64,000 nucleotides of DNA from Myxococcaceae bacterium (GCA_019694595.1 JAIBBQ010000011.1:1-64000); one strand, 5' to 3'; counted from the first letter of the stretch, positions 1 through 9,426 are shown. Numbers and translations: made by a program. The notes: generated by a model not told the origin, from the sequence alone.

Positions 1-1
1 G

Positions 2-2110
2 GCGAGCGGCGGCGGCTCGGCCAGCGGTGGCGGCTCGGGTGGTGGCAGCGTCCTCGACGCGGGCGTGCTCTGCCAGAGCGTGAGCTGCACGAGCTCGGCA
101 GTGTGCGTGGAGCAGAACGACGCGGGCGTGTGTCTGCCGCGCTACGGCCAGCTGGCGTGGACCTCGCCCGACGCGGGCGCCACCACCAGCGCTGCGCCGG
201 TGACCTTCACCGCGCAGCTGACGGCGGTGCGCACCCCCAGCTATCCCCCGACGCTCGACTTCTCCTACGCGCCGCTGCTCGGCGACGGCGGCCTGCAGCT
301 CGATGCGGGCGTGGCCGCGCAGCTCAGCTACGTGGCGGCGAGCGCGGGCCTGTACACCGCGGGACAGGCGCTGCCGCTCGACGGCACCTACCGCGCCTTC
401 CTGGCGTACCCCGACGCCGGCCTCGACGCCGGGCAGCTCGTCTTCTCGGTGGACCGCACCCCGCCGCAGCTCGCGGTCGTCTTCCAGACGTTCACCCGCA
501 CCGCGGGGCAAGTCGACCCGGGGGCCGTCGGCGCCTACAAGCGCGACGAGGTGGTGCGCGCGCTGGTCCTCGGCTCCGCCGACGTGAGCCCGTCCTCGGT
601 GAGCCTCACCCAGCCGCTGCGCGATGGCGGCGCCCTGGCCGCCGCGGCGCTCGGGCAGCTCGCGTGCGCCGACGCCGGTCTGGCGTGCGTCGACGGGGGC
701 TACTGCGGCTGCTTCCAGCTCGACCTCGCCGCCTCACCCCTCGACGCCTTCCGCGGCAGCCTCGCGCCCGCGCTCTCGGGCCAGGACCTGGCGGGCAACC
801 GGGCCGATGCAGGCGTGGCGCCGCTGTCCGTCACCCGGCTGCGCTTCACGGCCAGCCTGCCTGGCACCACCAGCGCGGTGCGCGGCTCCATCGCGCTCGG
901 GCCCGACGGCGTGCTCTACGTGCCGCACACCGAAGGCGTCACCTCCCTCTCTCCGCAGGGCAGCGTGAAGTGGTCCTTGGGCAACGACGCCGGCGCCTTC
1001 GCGGTGGCCTTCGGCGACAACGACGCCGGCACCCAGCTCGTCTTCGCCGTGCGCGGCTACAACCCGAGCGCCCTGGCGGCCATCACCACCGCGGGGAGTC
1101 TGTCCGCGGAGTGCGCCGGCCTCACCGACGTCAGCTTCCCGTCGGCGAGCAGCCTGGCCCCGACGGTCACCTCGAGCGGCGGCACCCGGCTGGTGGCCAG
1201 CACCGTCATCCGCAACTACCGCGGCTACTTCAACTACCTCTCGGGCTCCCCGAACATCGCGGCCAACGCGGTGGTCACCCTGGCGTCGAACCCGCTCGCC
1301 TGCAGCGACAACGCGGTGGGCTCCGACGGCGTGCTCACCTCCGCCTCGGCGAAGGTCACCCGCTCGGCGCGCGACAGCGCCGACCAGCCGGCGACCTCGG
1401 TCGCGCTGGGGACCCAGTTCCTCTACCCCACCGCCGCGGACGAGCTCACCTCGTACACCGGCAACGGCGTCGCCTACACCGACGAGGACAACGGCTGGCC
1501 GGTCGCCACCACCGCGGGCACGCTGGGCGCGCTGGCGGCGTACCCGGTCTCCGGCGGCCAGCGGCTCATCGGCGGCACCGGCACCAACCTGGTGGCCGTC
1601 TCCAGCAACCACGCGGTGGCCTTCAAGCCCCTGGTGGCGGCCAACGGCGCCGCGGTGGGCAGCGACCTGTCCATCTACTTCGGGGTGAGCGACGCCACCT
1701 TCGGCCTGCGCAAGCGCGACCAGAACGGGCTCGGCGAGCAGCAGCTCAACACCGGCACCCCGGTGCGCGGCACGCCCGCGCTCGGCCGCGGCGGCCTGGT
1801 GTACGCGGTGGGCGACAACGGCGTGCTGGTGGTGGCCCAGGCGGCGACGCTGGCGCCCCTCTGGAGCTCACCGGCGCTCGCCGCGGGCCCCATGCCCGGC
1901 TCTCCGACGCTCGACTGCGCGCGGTCCTCGACGGGCACGCCGCTCGCCGGGCGGCCGGGTGTGCTGCACTTCGCCAGCGGGCGCACCATCACCAGCGTGG
2001 TGGTCGACTCCGCCGGCGTGGACACCGCGGCGGCGTGGCCCAAGTACCAGCACGACCCCTTCAACTCGGGCGCGCTGGACCTGGCCCTGTCGCGCTTCGC
2101 CTGCCCCTGA
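2..2110 (+). CDS. Secreted lipoprotein with beta-propeller-like body (5' end outside window)
   Basis: The frame is open from the left edge, so the true start lies upstream; 702 residues are visible. The first residues are a Ser/Gly/Ala linker (ASGGGSASGGGSGGGS), the type that follows the lipidated cysteine in other lipoproteins of this window. A short Cys-rich EGF-like stretch follows (CQSVSC, VCVEQ, GVC). The middle is rich in Asp-Ala-Gly, and the C-terminal half has repeated blades such as GSIALGPDGVLYV and GTPALGRGGLVYAVGDNG, as in PQQ-like/quinoprotein beta-propellers. I infer a surface or outer-membrane lipoprotein; no catalytic motif is visible and no function is assigned. It converges on the next gene with 12 bases between stops. 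Confidence 0.75.
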   Translation, partial: ASGGGSASGGGSGGGSVLDAGVLCQSVSCTSSAVCVEQNDAGVCLPRYGQLAWTSPDAGATTSAAPVTFTAQLTAVRTPSYPPTLDFSYAPLLGDGGLQLDAGVAAQLSYVAASAGLYTAGQALPLDGTYRAFLAYPDAGLDAGQLVFSVDRTPPQLAVVFQTFTRTAGQVDPGAVGAYKRDEVVRALVLGSADVSPSSVSLTQPLRDGGALAAAALGQLACADAGLACVDGGYCGCFQLDLAASPLDAFRGSLAPALSGQDLAGNRADAGVAPLSVTRLRFTASLPGTTSAVRGSIALGPDGVLYVPHTEGVTSLSPQGSVKWSLGNDAGAFAVAFGDNDAGTQLVFAVRGYNPSALAAITTAGSLSAECAGLTDVSFPSASSLAPTVTSSGGTRLVASTVIRNYRGYFNYLSGSPNIAANAVVTLASNPLACSDNAVGSDGVLTSASAKVTRSARDSADQPATSVALGTQFLYPTAADELTSYTGNGVAYTDEDNGWPVATTAGTLGALAAYPVSGGQRLIGGTGTNLVAVSSNHAVAFKPLVAANGAAVGSDLSIYFGVSDATFGLRKRDQNGLGEQQLNTGTPVRGTPALGRGGLVYAVGDNGVLVVAQAATLAPLWSSPALAAGPMPGSPTLDCARSSTGTPLAGRPGVLHFASGRTITSVVVDSAGVDTAAAWPKYQHDPFNSGALDLALSRFACP

Positions 2111-2122
2111 AGCGGGCGGGGG

Positions 2123-3523
2123 TCACTTCACCCCGAAGAGTCCGCGGAGCTCTTCGGTCTGGCTGATGGGGTTGAGCTGCTGACCGCGGGCGGTCACCCG
2201 CCACTGGTAGACCTGGCCCGCCTTGAGCGTCGGGCCGCCGTAGGCCTGCTCCACGTTCCCCTGCGCGTTCTTCACGTCGAGGACCAGCGGCTGGCTCCAC
2301 AGCTCGGTGCCGAAGGTGTCGTACACCTTGAGCCCGTAGGTCTTGGCGCTGGAGTACGGCTTCCACTGGAAGAGCGGGCTGCCGGAGACGAGCTCCACCT
2401 CGCCGGAGGCACCGGGGCCGACCATCTCCACCGCGCCCGTCACCTTGAAGACGGGGTTGGCGCTCGGCATTCCGCCCGACACCGTGACGTGGGCCACCTG
2501 GGTCCCGGAGATGTTGGGGTCGGGGTCGCGCACGTTGCCGTCGTTCTCGAAGGCCGCGAGCACCACGTACTTGCCGTCGGGCACGCCCGCGATGCTCCAC
2601 GCGCCGGTGACGTTGGGGGCCGCCGAGCCTTCAGGGGCGCGCAGCCCCGGCAGCGCCTCGCCGCGCGCGAGCGCCTGGTTGAAGGTGCTCTCGAGCACCA
2701 CCACCACGCTGGTGCCCGCGCCGTTGGCGCCGGCCACGAGCTGCACCGAGCCCTGCAGGGTGCCGGCGGCCTGGGTCGACTTCTTGAGCGCAAGCCCGGT
2801 GACGCTCGCGCCCGACTGCACGTCGATGCTGAGCGCGGTGTAGTTGAGGCCCTTGGTGTAGCCCTGCACCTTCTGCCCGCCGCCCGCGGGCACGTTGAAG
2901 ACGCGGAAGGCGCCGCTCGAGTCGGCGACCGCGGTGTGCACCTCGCCGTTGCCTTCCACCGCCACCAGGGTGGCCGCGCCGCCCGACTCCACGGTGCCCG
3001 AGACCGACGGCCGGCCCTGCATCGCGTCCGCCAGCTTGTCGAGCCCGAGGTCGGTCTGCGCCGTCTTGAGCACCCACGGCTTGCCGTCGGCCGCGCGCAC
3101 CGCGGCGGCGGTGTCCAGCGGCAGCGACACGCGCAGCCCCGACGGGAAGTTGGCGTACCCGGTCGCGCCCGCGCGCAGCGTCAGCTTCACGGCCACCGGC
3201 GTGCCCTTGTCGTCGCTGCGCTCGGACGGAACGGCGAGCGTGTAGGTGCCGTCGCTGCCCGAGGTGGCGAGGGACCCCAGCGGCGCGCCGTCCAGGTTGA
3301 CCGCGGCGACGTCGGCGTTGGCCAGCGCGGCCGCGGTGGCCAGGTCCTTCACGGTGCCCTGCACCTGCACCGGCGCGAAGCACGCACCCTTGTCCTTGCC
3401 CGACACCTTCTCGCAGACGAGCCCGGTGGCGCAGCCCTTGGGGTCACCCAGCTTGCACTCGTTGCCTCCGCAAGCGACGAGGGCGACGGCGAGCGACAAG
3501 ACGAGCAACGAGCGCGTGAACAT
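2123..3523 (-). CDS. Lipoprotein with carboxypeptidase-regulatory-like beta domains
   Basis: This 466-residue protein starts at an ATG preceded by GAAAGG. The start gives a clean lipoprotein signal (MFTRSLLVLSLAVALVAC, lipobox VAC, then GG). A small Cys-rich segment (CKLGDPKGCATGLVCEK...ACF) follows, as in many myxobacterial lipoproteins. Downstream are several beta-sandwich units beginning VQGTVKDLATAAALANADV, VSGTVESGGAATLVAVEG and LQGSVQLVAGANGAGTSV, the pattern of carboxypeptidase regulatory-like domains. The C-terminus (PLFQWKPYSSAKTYGLKVYD) resembles a fibronectin/Ig-type fold. It is probably anchored at the outer membrane as a structural or binding protein. No enzyme signature is seen. 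Confidence 0.75.
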   Translation of the reverse strand: MFTRSLLVLSLAVALVACGGNECKLGDPKGCATGLVCEKVSGKDKGACFAPVQVQGTVKDLATAAALANADVAAVNLDGAPLGSLATSGSDGTYTLAVPSERSDDKGTPVAVKLTLRAGATGYANFPSGLRVSLPLDTAAAVRAADGKPWVLKTAQTDLGLDKLADAMQGRPSVSGTVESGGAATLVAVEGNGEVHTAVADSSGAFRVFNVPAGGGQKVQGYTKGLNYTALSIDVQSGASVTGLALKKSTQAAGTLQGSVQLVAGANGAGTSVVVVLESTFNQALARGEALPGLRAPEGSAAPNVTGAWSIAGVPDGKYVVLAAFENDGNVRDPDPNISGTQVAHVTVSGGMPSANPVFKVTGAVEMVGPGASGEVELVSGSPLFQWKPYSSAKTYGLKVYDTFGTELWSQPLVLDVKNAQGNVEQAYGGPTLKAGQVYQWRVTARGQQLNPISQTEELRGLFGVK

Positions 3524-3540
3524 GGCGGGACCTTTCGCGA

Positions 3541-3571
3541 GGGCGTGACGCCCTTCCTTTGTCACGGAAGG
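3541..3571 (-). terminator. Paired short hairpins downstream of tatC
   Basis: Two adjacent inverted repeats lie between the tatC stop and the next gene on the same strand: GGGCG-TGA-CGCCC (3541-3553) and CCTTCC-8 nt loop-GGAAGG (3552-3571). They overlap slightly, so they are alternative folds. No T-tract follows on the minus strand, so this is only a weak candidate for a Rho-independent terminator. Confidence 0.25.
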
Positions 3572-3605
3572 CCGCGCCCTGCCAAGCGAGCGGCGGGGGC
3601 GGCGG

Positions 3606-4853
3606 TCAGCCTTCGGCGGGCGGCGGCGCGGCGCTCGCGCGGCGCTTCTCGACGATCCACACCAGCAGCACGCCGAGCTCGTAACAGGCGAGCATCGGGC
3701 CGGCCATCAGCGCCAGGTTCACCGCGTCGCCGGTGGGCGTGATGATGGCCGCGGCGATGAGGCAGACCACGAAGGCGTGGCGCTGGTACTTGAAGAGCCA
3801 GCGCGACTTCACCAGGCCGACCATGCCCAGCACCATCATCACCAGCGGCAGCTCGAAGATGACGCCGAAGGCGAGCTCCAGCACCAGCACCAGCGTGAGC
3901 TGCTCGCTCATCGAGAGCATCGGCCGGGTCCAGTTCTGCGACTCGTAGGTGGCCTGCCCGAGCGACACCAGCCGCTGCACGCCCCAGACGTCGTTGACGT
4001 CGGCCGACCAGTCGCCGCTCGCGGTGGCCAAGAGCGCTGCGGCTTCGTCGGAGAGGCCGATGGCGGTGTCGTAGTCGCGGGTGGCGTAGGCCTCGACCGC
4101 GGCGAGGCGCTTGTCCATCACCGGCCGCAGCCCTTCCACCACCGCCTCGCCCTGCCCCATGCGCAGCGCGTCGATGAGCAGGCCCAGCGCCTGGAGTCGT
4201 TCCTTGGCCTCGGTGGAGCGCCGCGGCAGGAGCGAGGTGCCGAACTGGCCCTGCAGCACCTTGCCTTCGGAGCTGTCCTCGAGCGCCTGGCCTGCCTTCC
4301 GCGCGAGCTCGGCGGCGCGGCCGTGGTCGCCGAAGCGCAGCAGGCGCACCGAGTCGTCGGCGCGCATGCGGGCGGCGTTCATGCGCCCCTCGAGGATGAT
4401 GGCCGACTCCTCGCGCAGCAGGAACTGGAACATCTGCGGCAGGAGCACCAGGTAGCAGAAGGTGGCGCCGGCCACGAAGGCCACGGTGCCGAAGATGATG
4501 AAGGGGCCCGCGAGCTTCTTCTCGTCCTGGTACAGGCCGGGCGCGACGAAGCCCCAGATCTGCCAGAGGATCACCGGCGTGGTCAGGAAGATGCCGGCGT
4601 AGAGGCCGACCTTCATGTACACGTTGATCTCTTCGATCGCCGACGTGTACACGAGCGCCGCCGACTCGGGCGGCAGCGCCACCAGCACCGGGCGCATCAG
4701 GAGCCCGTAGAGCTCCTTGGCGAAGACCAGCGCGGCGCCGCCGAGCACGAACACCGAGATGGTGATGCGCAGCATGCGCGAGCGCAGCTCGACCAGATGC
4801 TCCGCGAGGCTCATGCGCGCTTCGCCTGCGTCCGGCATCGTCGCGGTCGCCAC
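3606..4853 (-). CDS. tatC: Sec-independent translocase TatC with large periplasmic insertion
   Basis: TatC is the multi-spanning receptor that binds twin-arginine signal peptides with TatB. The N-terminal MSLAEHLVELRSRM, the loop GFVAPGLYQDEKK (Glu111 aligns with the conserved signal-binding Glu) and six membrane segments are recognisable. At 415 residues it is far longer than the usual roughly 250. The extra length is about 160 residues (about 150-310) between TM3 (ending YLVLLPQMFQFLLREE) and TM4 (MSEQLTLVLVLELAFGVIF). That is the second periplasmic loop, short in E. coli. The insert is Ala/Leu/Glu/Arg-rich and looks helical, possibly TPR-like. The GTG at 4853 is the longest start; ATG at 4838 or 4814 is also possible. 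It lies 1 base after tatB in an operon. Confidence 0.93.
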   Translation of the reverse strand: MATATMPDAGEARMSLAEHLVELRSRMLRITISVFVLGGAALVFAKELYGLLMRPVLVALPPESAALVYTSAIEEINVYMKVGLYAGIFLTTPVILWQIWGFVAPGLYQDEKKLAGPFIIFGTVAFVAGATFCYLVLLPQMFQFLLREESAIILEGRMNAARMRADDSVRLLRFGDHGRAAELARKAGQALEDSSEGKVLQGQFGTSLLPRRSTEAKERLQALGLLIDALRMGQGEAVVEGLRPVMDKRLAAVEAYATRDYDTAIGLSDEAAALLATASGDWSADVNDVWGVQRLVSLGQATYESQNWTRPMLSMSEQLTLVLVLELAFGVIFELPLVMMVLGMVGLVKSRWLFKYQRHAFVVCLIAAAIITPTGDAVNLALMAGPMLACYELGVLLVWIVEKRRASAAPPPAEG

Positions 4854-4854
4854 G

Positions 4855-5376
4855 TCAGCTCGCCTTGGGCAGATCGCCGCCGGCCGGGGCCGGCGCGGCG
4901 GGCGTGGCGTCGGAGCTCTTGGGCTCGGCCGCGGCGGTGGTCACCGGGGCCGCGCTGCCTGCGGCCGCCGGCGCGTCGATGGCCGGCTCGCTGCGGTAGT
5001 AGTCGGGGTGGCCGGGGTCGCTCTCGTCGAGCGGCAGCTGCGCCTGGGTCGGCTCGCTCGACTCCGGCACCGGCTGCGGCACGTGCGCGTGGAGCTCGGC
5101 GTGGCCCAGCGGGTCGTGGGCGTGCGGGTCGCCTGCAGGCAGCGCCCCGCCCTGCGCGACCGCGTCGGGCGCGGGGGAGATGCGCGGCGCGTCCATCTCC
5201 TGGTCCATCTTGTAGAACTCGCGCTCCACCACGTTGCGGACCTCGTCGGTCTGCTTGCGGAACTCGCGCAGCATCTTGCCCAGGCCACGGGCCAGCTCCG
5301 GCAGCCGCTTGGGGCCCAGCACCAGGAGGGCCACCACGGCGATGAGGATCAGCTCGCCCGTGCCGATGTTCAGCAT
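4855..5376 (-). CDS. tatB: Sec-independent translocase subunit TatB
   Basis: This 173-residue protein begins MLNIGTGELILIAVVALLVLGPKRLPELARGLGKML. It has the single N-terminal membrane helix with a conserved Glu, the GP hinge and an amphipathic helix typical of the TatA/TatB family. The IGxxE start, the LGPKRLPE motif and the longer charged tail (REFRKQTDEVRNVVEREF) favour TatB over TatA. The C-terminal half is low-complexity, rich in Ala, Pro and Asp. It is followed immediately by tatC. No separate tatA is present in the window, so it is either elsewhere or this protein covers that role. Confidence 0.88.
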   Translation of the reverse strand: MLNIGTGELILIAVVALLVLGPKRLPELARGLGKMLREFRKQTDEVRNVVEREFYKMDQEMDAPRISPAPDAVAQGGALPAGDPHAHDPLGHAELHAHVPQPVPESSEPTQAQLPLDESDPGHPDYYRSEPAIDAPAAAGSAAPVTTAAAEPKSSDATPAAPAPAGGDLPKAS

Positions 5377-5385
5377 CGAGCCCTG

Positions 5386-5391
5386 GTTATA
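5386..5391 (-). promoter_or_regulatory. -10-like TATAAC upstream of tatB
   Basis: Read on the minus strand, TATAAC ends 9 bases before the tatB ATG. No TTGACA-like -35 is visible at the expected distance. If it is used, the transcript would have a leader of at most a few bases. The region between this box and the start codon has no purine-rich Shine-Dalgarno sequence at normal spacing. Confidence 0.45.
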
Positions 5392-5433
5392 GCCCTGCCT
5401 TTGGGCGGCGGCTCGTCGTTCTGGCCTTGACGG

Positions 5434-5976
5434 CTACTTGGTGCCGGCGTCGGCGGGCGCGGCGCTCGGCTTGAGCGGCATGCGAATCGAAGGCTTGACC
5501 TCCGCGGGCTTGGCCGGCTCCTCGGGGGGCTTGGCGGCCTCGGCGGGCTTCGCCTCTTCCACCTTCTCGCCCTTCTTCCCCTTCTTGCCCTTCTCGGCCT
5601 TCTCCGCCTTCTCGGGCTTCTCGCCCTTCTTGGGCTCCGGCTTGGCGGCGGCCTTCTTGGCGTCTTCCTCCGCCTTCTTGGCGTCCGCTTCCTTCTTGAG
5701 CTTCTCGTCCTCGGCGCGCTGCTTGGCCTCGGCGGCCGCCTTCTTGGCGTCTTCTTCCGCCTTCACCTTGGCCTCGGCGTCGGCCTTCTTCTTCGCTTCT
5801 TCCTCGGCCTTCTTGCGCGCCTCTTCTTCCTTGAGCGCGGCCTTGCGCATCTCGGGGGTGATGACCTTGCGCTCGCCGGACGAGCCACCCGACGGCGGCT
5901 CGGGGTCTTCCTGCGCGGCGGCGCGGGCAGCGGTGCAGAGGACGAGGGCGGCGAGGAGCGAGCGCGAGAGCGTCAT
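5434..5976 (-). CDS. Secreted Lys/Glu/Ala-rich single-helix protein
   Basis: This 180-residue protein has an N-terminal signal peptide (MTLSRSLLAALVLCTAARAAA, then QEDPEPP). Residues roughly 45-110 are an almost uninterrupted pattern of charged E/K pairs with Ala (for example KKAEEEAKKKADAEAK). This is typical of a stable single alpha-helix or a TolA-like domain II. The C-terminal third is Lys/Pro/Ala-rich and disordered (KPEPKKGEKPEKAEKAEKG). I infer an extended periplasmic spacer protein, perhaps spanning part of the envelope; no known family is recognised. The ATG was chosen because it yields the signal peptide. It sits 11 bases downstream of the MFS gene and may share its transcript. Confidence 0.7.
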   Translation of the reverse strand: MTLSRSLLAALVLCTAARAAAQEDPEPPSGGSSGERKVITPEMRKAALKEEEARKKAEEEAKKKADAEAKVKAEEDAKKAAAEAKQRAEDEKLKKEADAKKAEEDAKKAAAKPEPKKGEKPEKAEKAEKGKKGKKGEKVEEAKPAEAAKPPEEPAKPAEVKPSIRMPLKPSAAPADAGTK

Positions 5977-5987
5977 GGCGCTGGCGC

Positions 5988-7250
5988 TTAGTCCACGCGC
6001 GCGCGCTTGAGCAACACTCGGCCTTCGACCGTGTAGACGAGCAGCGGCACCAGCGCGGTGAGCGCCATCGACATCAGCGCCAGGGTGGGCATGCCGGCGA
6101 GCTGGGTGGGCTCGCGGCCTGGGCTGTCGCCGGGCTGGGGCGCGCGCGGCACCACCGACAGCAGCCAGGTGCCGGACATCGCCGCCAGCGCGGACGCGCC
6201 GTGCTGCACCGCCGACTGGAACGAGGTGAAGCGCGCGCGCTCGGTGGGCCCGGGCACCTTGGAGGTGAGCGAGTTGTAGGAGACGTTGCGGAAGCCCATG
6301 CCGACCATGAAAGCGGTCTGCACCACCACCACCGGCAGCACGAGCTCGCCCCGGTAGTAGACCGAGTACACGACGGGCAACACGATGAGCGTGCCCACCA
6401 CCGCGACCTTGAAGCTGCCGAAGCGGTCCACCAGGCGGCCGGCGGCCTGGGTGGCGGCGAGGCTGCCCAGCCCGCCCACCAGGTAGAAGTGCTTCATCTC
6501 GTCGAGCGGCACGCCCAGGTTCAAGTGCAGGTAGTTGGAGATGTTGGGGATGATGGCGAACCCCGCCGCCATCACCACCGCGGTCATCAGGTAGGAGATG
6601 AGCACCAGCGGCCGGGTGAGCAGCTCGAGCGTGCTGCCCGGGTGGCCCGCGGCCAGCGCGAGGTGACCGCGCAGCGGCGGCAGCTGCACCGCGGCGAGCG
6701 CGATGACCACCGCGGCCACCAGCCCCACCACCACGAAGGGCGCGCGGAACGACCACTGCTCGGCGCACCACAGGCCGAAGGGCACGCCGAAGACGGTGGC
6801 CGCCGCGAAGGCCGCCATCACCAGCCCCATGGCGCGCCCGCGCAGGCCGGGCTGCACCGTGTCGGCGATGATGCTCACCGCGAGCGAGGTGGCGGGGCCA
6901 CCGAAGGCACCGGCCACCACCCGCGCCAGGAGCAGCGTGGGCAGGTCGACCGCCAGCGCGCCGCCCAGGGTGCCCAGCGACAGGCCGACCAGGCAGACGA
7001 GAATGGCGGCCTTGCGGCCGAAGCGGTCGAGGAAGCTCGCGCCCGCGAGGCCCGCCACGCACGCCGCGAGCGTGTAGGCGCCGCCCACCAGGCCCATCTG
7101 GCTGGGGGAGATGCCGATGGCGCTGAACCAGGGCCCCAGCGGCATCACCATCACGAAGTCGAGGATGTTGACGAGCTGGATGAGCCCCACCAGGCCGACG
7201 ATGCCGAGCTGCTCTCGGGTGAAGCGCTCGACTGACGCCGGCGGGGCCAT
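5988..7250 (-). CDS. Major facilitator superfamily transporter
   Basis: This 420-residue integral membrane protein has about 12 hydrophobic segments. It carries the MFS loop 2-3 signature in the form GASFLDRFGRKAAIL. The first helix (LGIVGLVGLIQLVNILDFVMVMPLGP) resembles the drug-resistance and sugar-efflux branch of the superfamily. A second-half repeat (ATQAAGRLVDRFGSFK) supports the two-fold 6+6 structure. Substrate cannot be told from sequence. The ATG at 7250 is preceded by AGGAG 10 bases upstream; an upstream in-frame ATG at 7289 would start directly at the chemoreceptor stop. It lies between the chemoreceptor and the secreted helical protein, all on the minus strand. Confidence 0.85.
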   Translation of the reverse strand: MAPPASVERFTREQLGIVGLVGLIQLVNILDFVMVMPLGPWFSAIGISPSQMGLVGGAYTLAACVAGLAGASFLDRFGRKAAILVCLVGLSLGTLGGALAVDLPTLLLARVVAGAFGGPATSLAVSIIADTVQPGLRGRAMGLVMAAFAAATVFGVPFGLWCAEQWSFRAPFVVVGLVAAVVIALAAVQLPPLRGHLALAAGHPGSTLELLTRPLVLISYLMTAVVMAAGFAIIPNISNYLHLNLGVPLDEMKHFYLVGGLGSLAATQAAGRLVDRFGSFKVAVVGTLIVLPVVYSVYYRGELVLPVVVVQTAFMVGMGFRNVSYNSLTSKVPGPTERARFTSFQSAVQHGASALAAMSGTWLLSVVPRAPQPGDSPGREPTQLAGMPTLALMSMALTALVPLLVYTVEGRVLLKRARVD

Positions 7251-7288
7251 CGGGAGAGGACTCCTAACGTGCCCCTTGCCCGGGCGCA

Positions 7289-9370
7289 CTACACGCGGAA
7301 GCGTCGGACTTCACCGCGCAAGACTTCTGCCTGCTGACGCAGGGTCTCGATGGCTTCCTCGAGCTGCTTCACCGAGCGGTTCTGGGTGTCGGCGACCGAC
7401 TTGATGGTCTCGACCGCCTTCAGCACCTGCTCGCTGCCGCGCGTCTGTTCCTTCTGGGCGCGGTTCAGGTGGGTCACCATCTCGTTGATGTTCTCGATGG
7501 ACCGGGTGATCTGCTTGGAGCCGTGCGCCTGTTCCTGCACCGAGCGCTGCGCGTGCTGGGTGAGCAGCCGCATCTTCTCGGCGCTCTTCATGATCTGCTC
7601 CGAGCCGCGCGCCTGCTCGCTGGAGGCCTTGTTGATGCTCTGCACCGTGCCCGCGATGCGCTCGATGCTGGCGGTGACTTCCTTCGAGCCGCGCGCCTGT
7701 TCCACCGTGGCGCGGGCGATGGCCTTCACCATCTGGGTGCTCTTGTTGGCCGAGTCCTGGATCTTCTTGAGCGCGCCTTCGGCCTCGCGGCCGAGCGCCA
7801 CGCCTTCCTCGACCGCGCGCATGCCCTGGCCCATCGCCCCCACCGCGTTGCGCGACTCCTGCTGCACCGCGCGGATCAGGTCGCCGATCTCCTTGGTCGA
7901 GGTGGCGGTGCGCTCGGCGAGGTCCTTGATCTCCTCGGCCACCACCGCGAAGCCCTTGCCGTGCTCGCCGGCCTGGGCGGCGATGATGGCGGCGTTGAGC
8001 GCCAGCAGGTTGGTCTGTTCCGCGACGTCGTCGATGACGTCGACGATGTTGCCGATCTCCGCGATGCGCCGCTGCAGCTGCTCCATCACCTGCGACGCGG
8101 TCGCGCTGGAAGCCTTGATGCGGTCGATGCCGTGCAGCGTCTTGGACAGACTTTCCACCCCGGTCTCGGCGTCGCGCGAGGTCTGCTCCGACAGGCGCGC
8201 CGTCTCGTAGGCGTTGGTCTCCACCTGGCTGATGGCCACGTCCATCTCGCGCATCGAGGCGCTGGTGCCTTCGGACGAGCGGTGGAGGTCTTCGATGTTC
8301 CGCGCCACTTCCTTGATGGCGTACGTCATCTGCTCGATGGCCGAGGTGGTCTCTTCCACGCTGGAGGCCATGGCGCTGACGTTGCCCGACACCTCGTCGT
8401 TGGTGGCCGCCATCTCCATGATGCTGGAGCTCGACTCCTCGGCGCTCTGGTAGAGCACCTCGACGTTCTCGGCGATGCCGCGGAGGCTGGCGAGCATCTC
8501 CACCATCGAGCTCGACGTCTCTTCCACGCGGGTGAGCACGGTGGCGCTGCCCGAGGTGGTGGTCGACGCGGTGCGGGAGATCTGGTCGATGACCTGGGCC
8601 ACGCTCTCCGCCACGCCGCGCACCCGGCCGAGCGTCTCGCGCAGGCTCTGGCCGATGGTGTTGAGCGCCTCGGCGAGCTGGTCGAGTTCCTGCGTCTGGC
8701 CGCCTTCGAGCCGGCCGGTCAGGTCGGCCTCGGAGATGCGCGAGGCCTGCAGCATCATCGCCTTCACCGGGCGCACGATGAGGAAGCGGGAAATGAAGCC
8801 CACCAGCGCCAGGAACACCGTCATGCCGATGAGCAGCGCGATGAGCAGCGTGCGGCGCAGCTGCGCCAGGCCGGCGTCGATGCGGTCGCGCTTGAGCGAG
8901 ACCAGCACCCACGCCTTGCCCTGGGTGACGGTGGCCACCACCAGCTGACCCGACTCCAGCTCCAGCTGGCGGGGCATGTTCTGGCCGATGAAGGCCTTGA
9001 AGACGTCGGCGAAGTCCTTGGGGTCGGTGCCCGGGCGCTTGGCGATGAGGTCGCTCGAGCGGCACTCGCCGTCGCACAGGAGCACCCAGGCGGACGTGAT
9101 CTCCTGCTCGTCCTTCACGATGCGCTCGATCTGCGCCGAGGCCGCCTCGTCGTAGCCCTTGGTGCCCGCAGCGAGCCGCGCCTCGAGGTCGAGCCGGCGC
9201 TCGACTTCGTGGGCCACCGCCTTGCCGCGCTCGCCCAGCACCGCGGTGAGGGTGTCGTTCGCCTGGTTGGGCAAGATGATGAACAGCGCCAGCACCAGCA
9301 CCATCAGGGCGAAGGAGAACGACCCGAAGATGGCCCAGGTGAGCCCGACCCGCTGTGTCCGCGCCGCCAC
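7289..9370 (-). CDS. Methyl-accepting chemotaxis protein
   Basis: This 693-residue chemoreceptor has an N-terminal membrane helix (about residues 11-33) and a periplasmic domain of about 145 residues containing a Cys pair (LLCDGECRS). The second membrane helix (about 172-197, [22 protein letters not shown]) is followed by a HAMP domain ([20 protein letters not shown]). The long cytoplasmic coiled coil contains the conserved hairpin tip ([21 protein letters not shown]), where CheA/CheW dock. Many Glu/Gln-rich heptads are possible methylation sites. No C-terminal CheR-tethering pentapeptide is present (it ends RGEVRRFRV). The start is GTG. It is divergent from the HDAC gene with 56 bases between. 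No other che genes are in the window. Confidence 0.93.
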   Translation of the reverse strand: MAARTQRVGLTWAIFGSFSFALMVLVLALFIILPNQANDTLTAVLGERGKAVAHEVERRLDLEARLAAGTKGYDEAASAQIERIVKDEQEITSAWVLLCDGECRSSDLIAKRPGTDPKDFADVFKAFIGQNMPRQLELESGQLVVATVTQGKAWVLVSLKRDRIDAGLAQLRRTLLIALLIGMTVFLALVGFISRFLIVRPVKAMMLQASRISEADLTGRLEGGQTQELDQLAEALNTIGQSLRETLGRVRGVAESVAQVIDQISRTASTTTSGSATVLTRVEETSSSMVEMLASLRGIAENVEVLYQSAEESSSSIMEMAATNDEVSGNVSAMASSVEETTSAIEQMTYAIKEVARNIEDLHRSSEGTSASMREMDVAISQVETNAYETARLSEQTSRDAETGVESLSKTLHGIDRIKASSATASQVMEQLQRRIAEIGNIVDVIDDVAEQTNLLALNAAIIAAQAGEHGKGFAVVAEEIKDLAERTATSTKEIGDLIRAVQQESRNAVGAMGQGMRAVEEGVALGREAEGALKKIQDSANKSTQMVKAIARATVEQARGSKEVTASIERIAGTVQSINKASSEQARGSEQIMKSAEKMRLLTQHAQRSVQEQAHGSKQITRSIENINEMVTHLNRAQKEQTRGSEQVLKAVETIKSVADTQNRSVKQLEEAIETLRQQAEVLRGEVRRFRV

Positions 9371-9426
9371 GAGGCGTGTGACCTTACCCGCACCCGCGCC
9401 TTTTGGGGTCCGGTAGAAAGGCCTTC

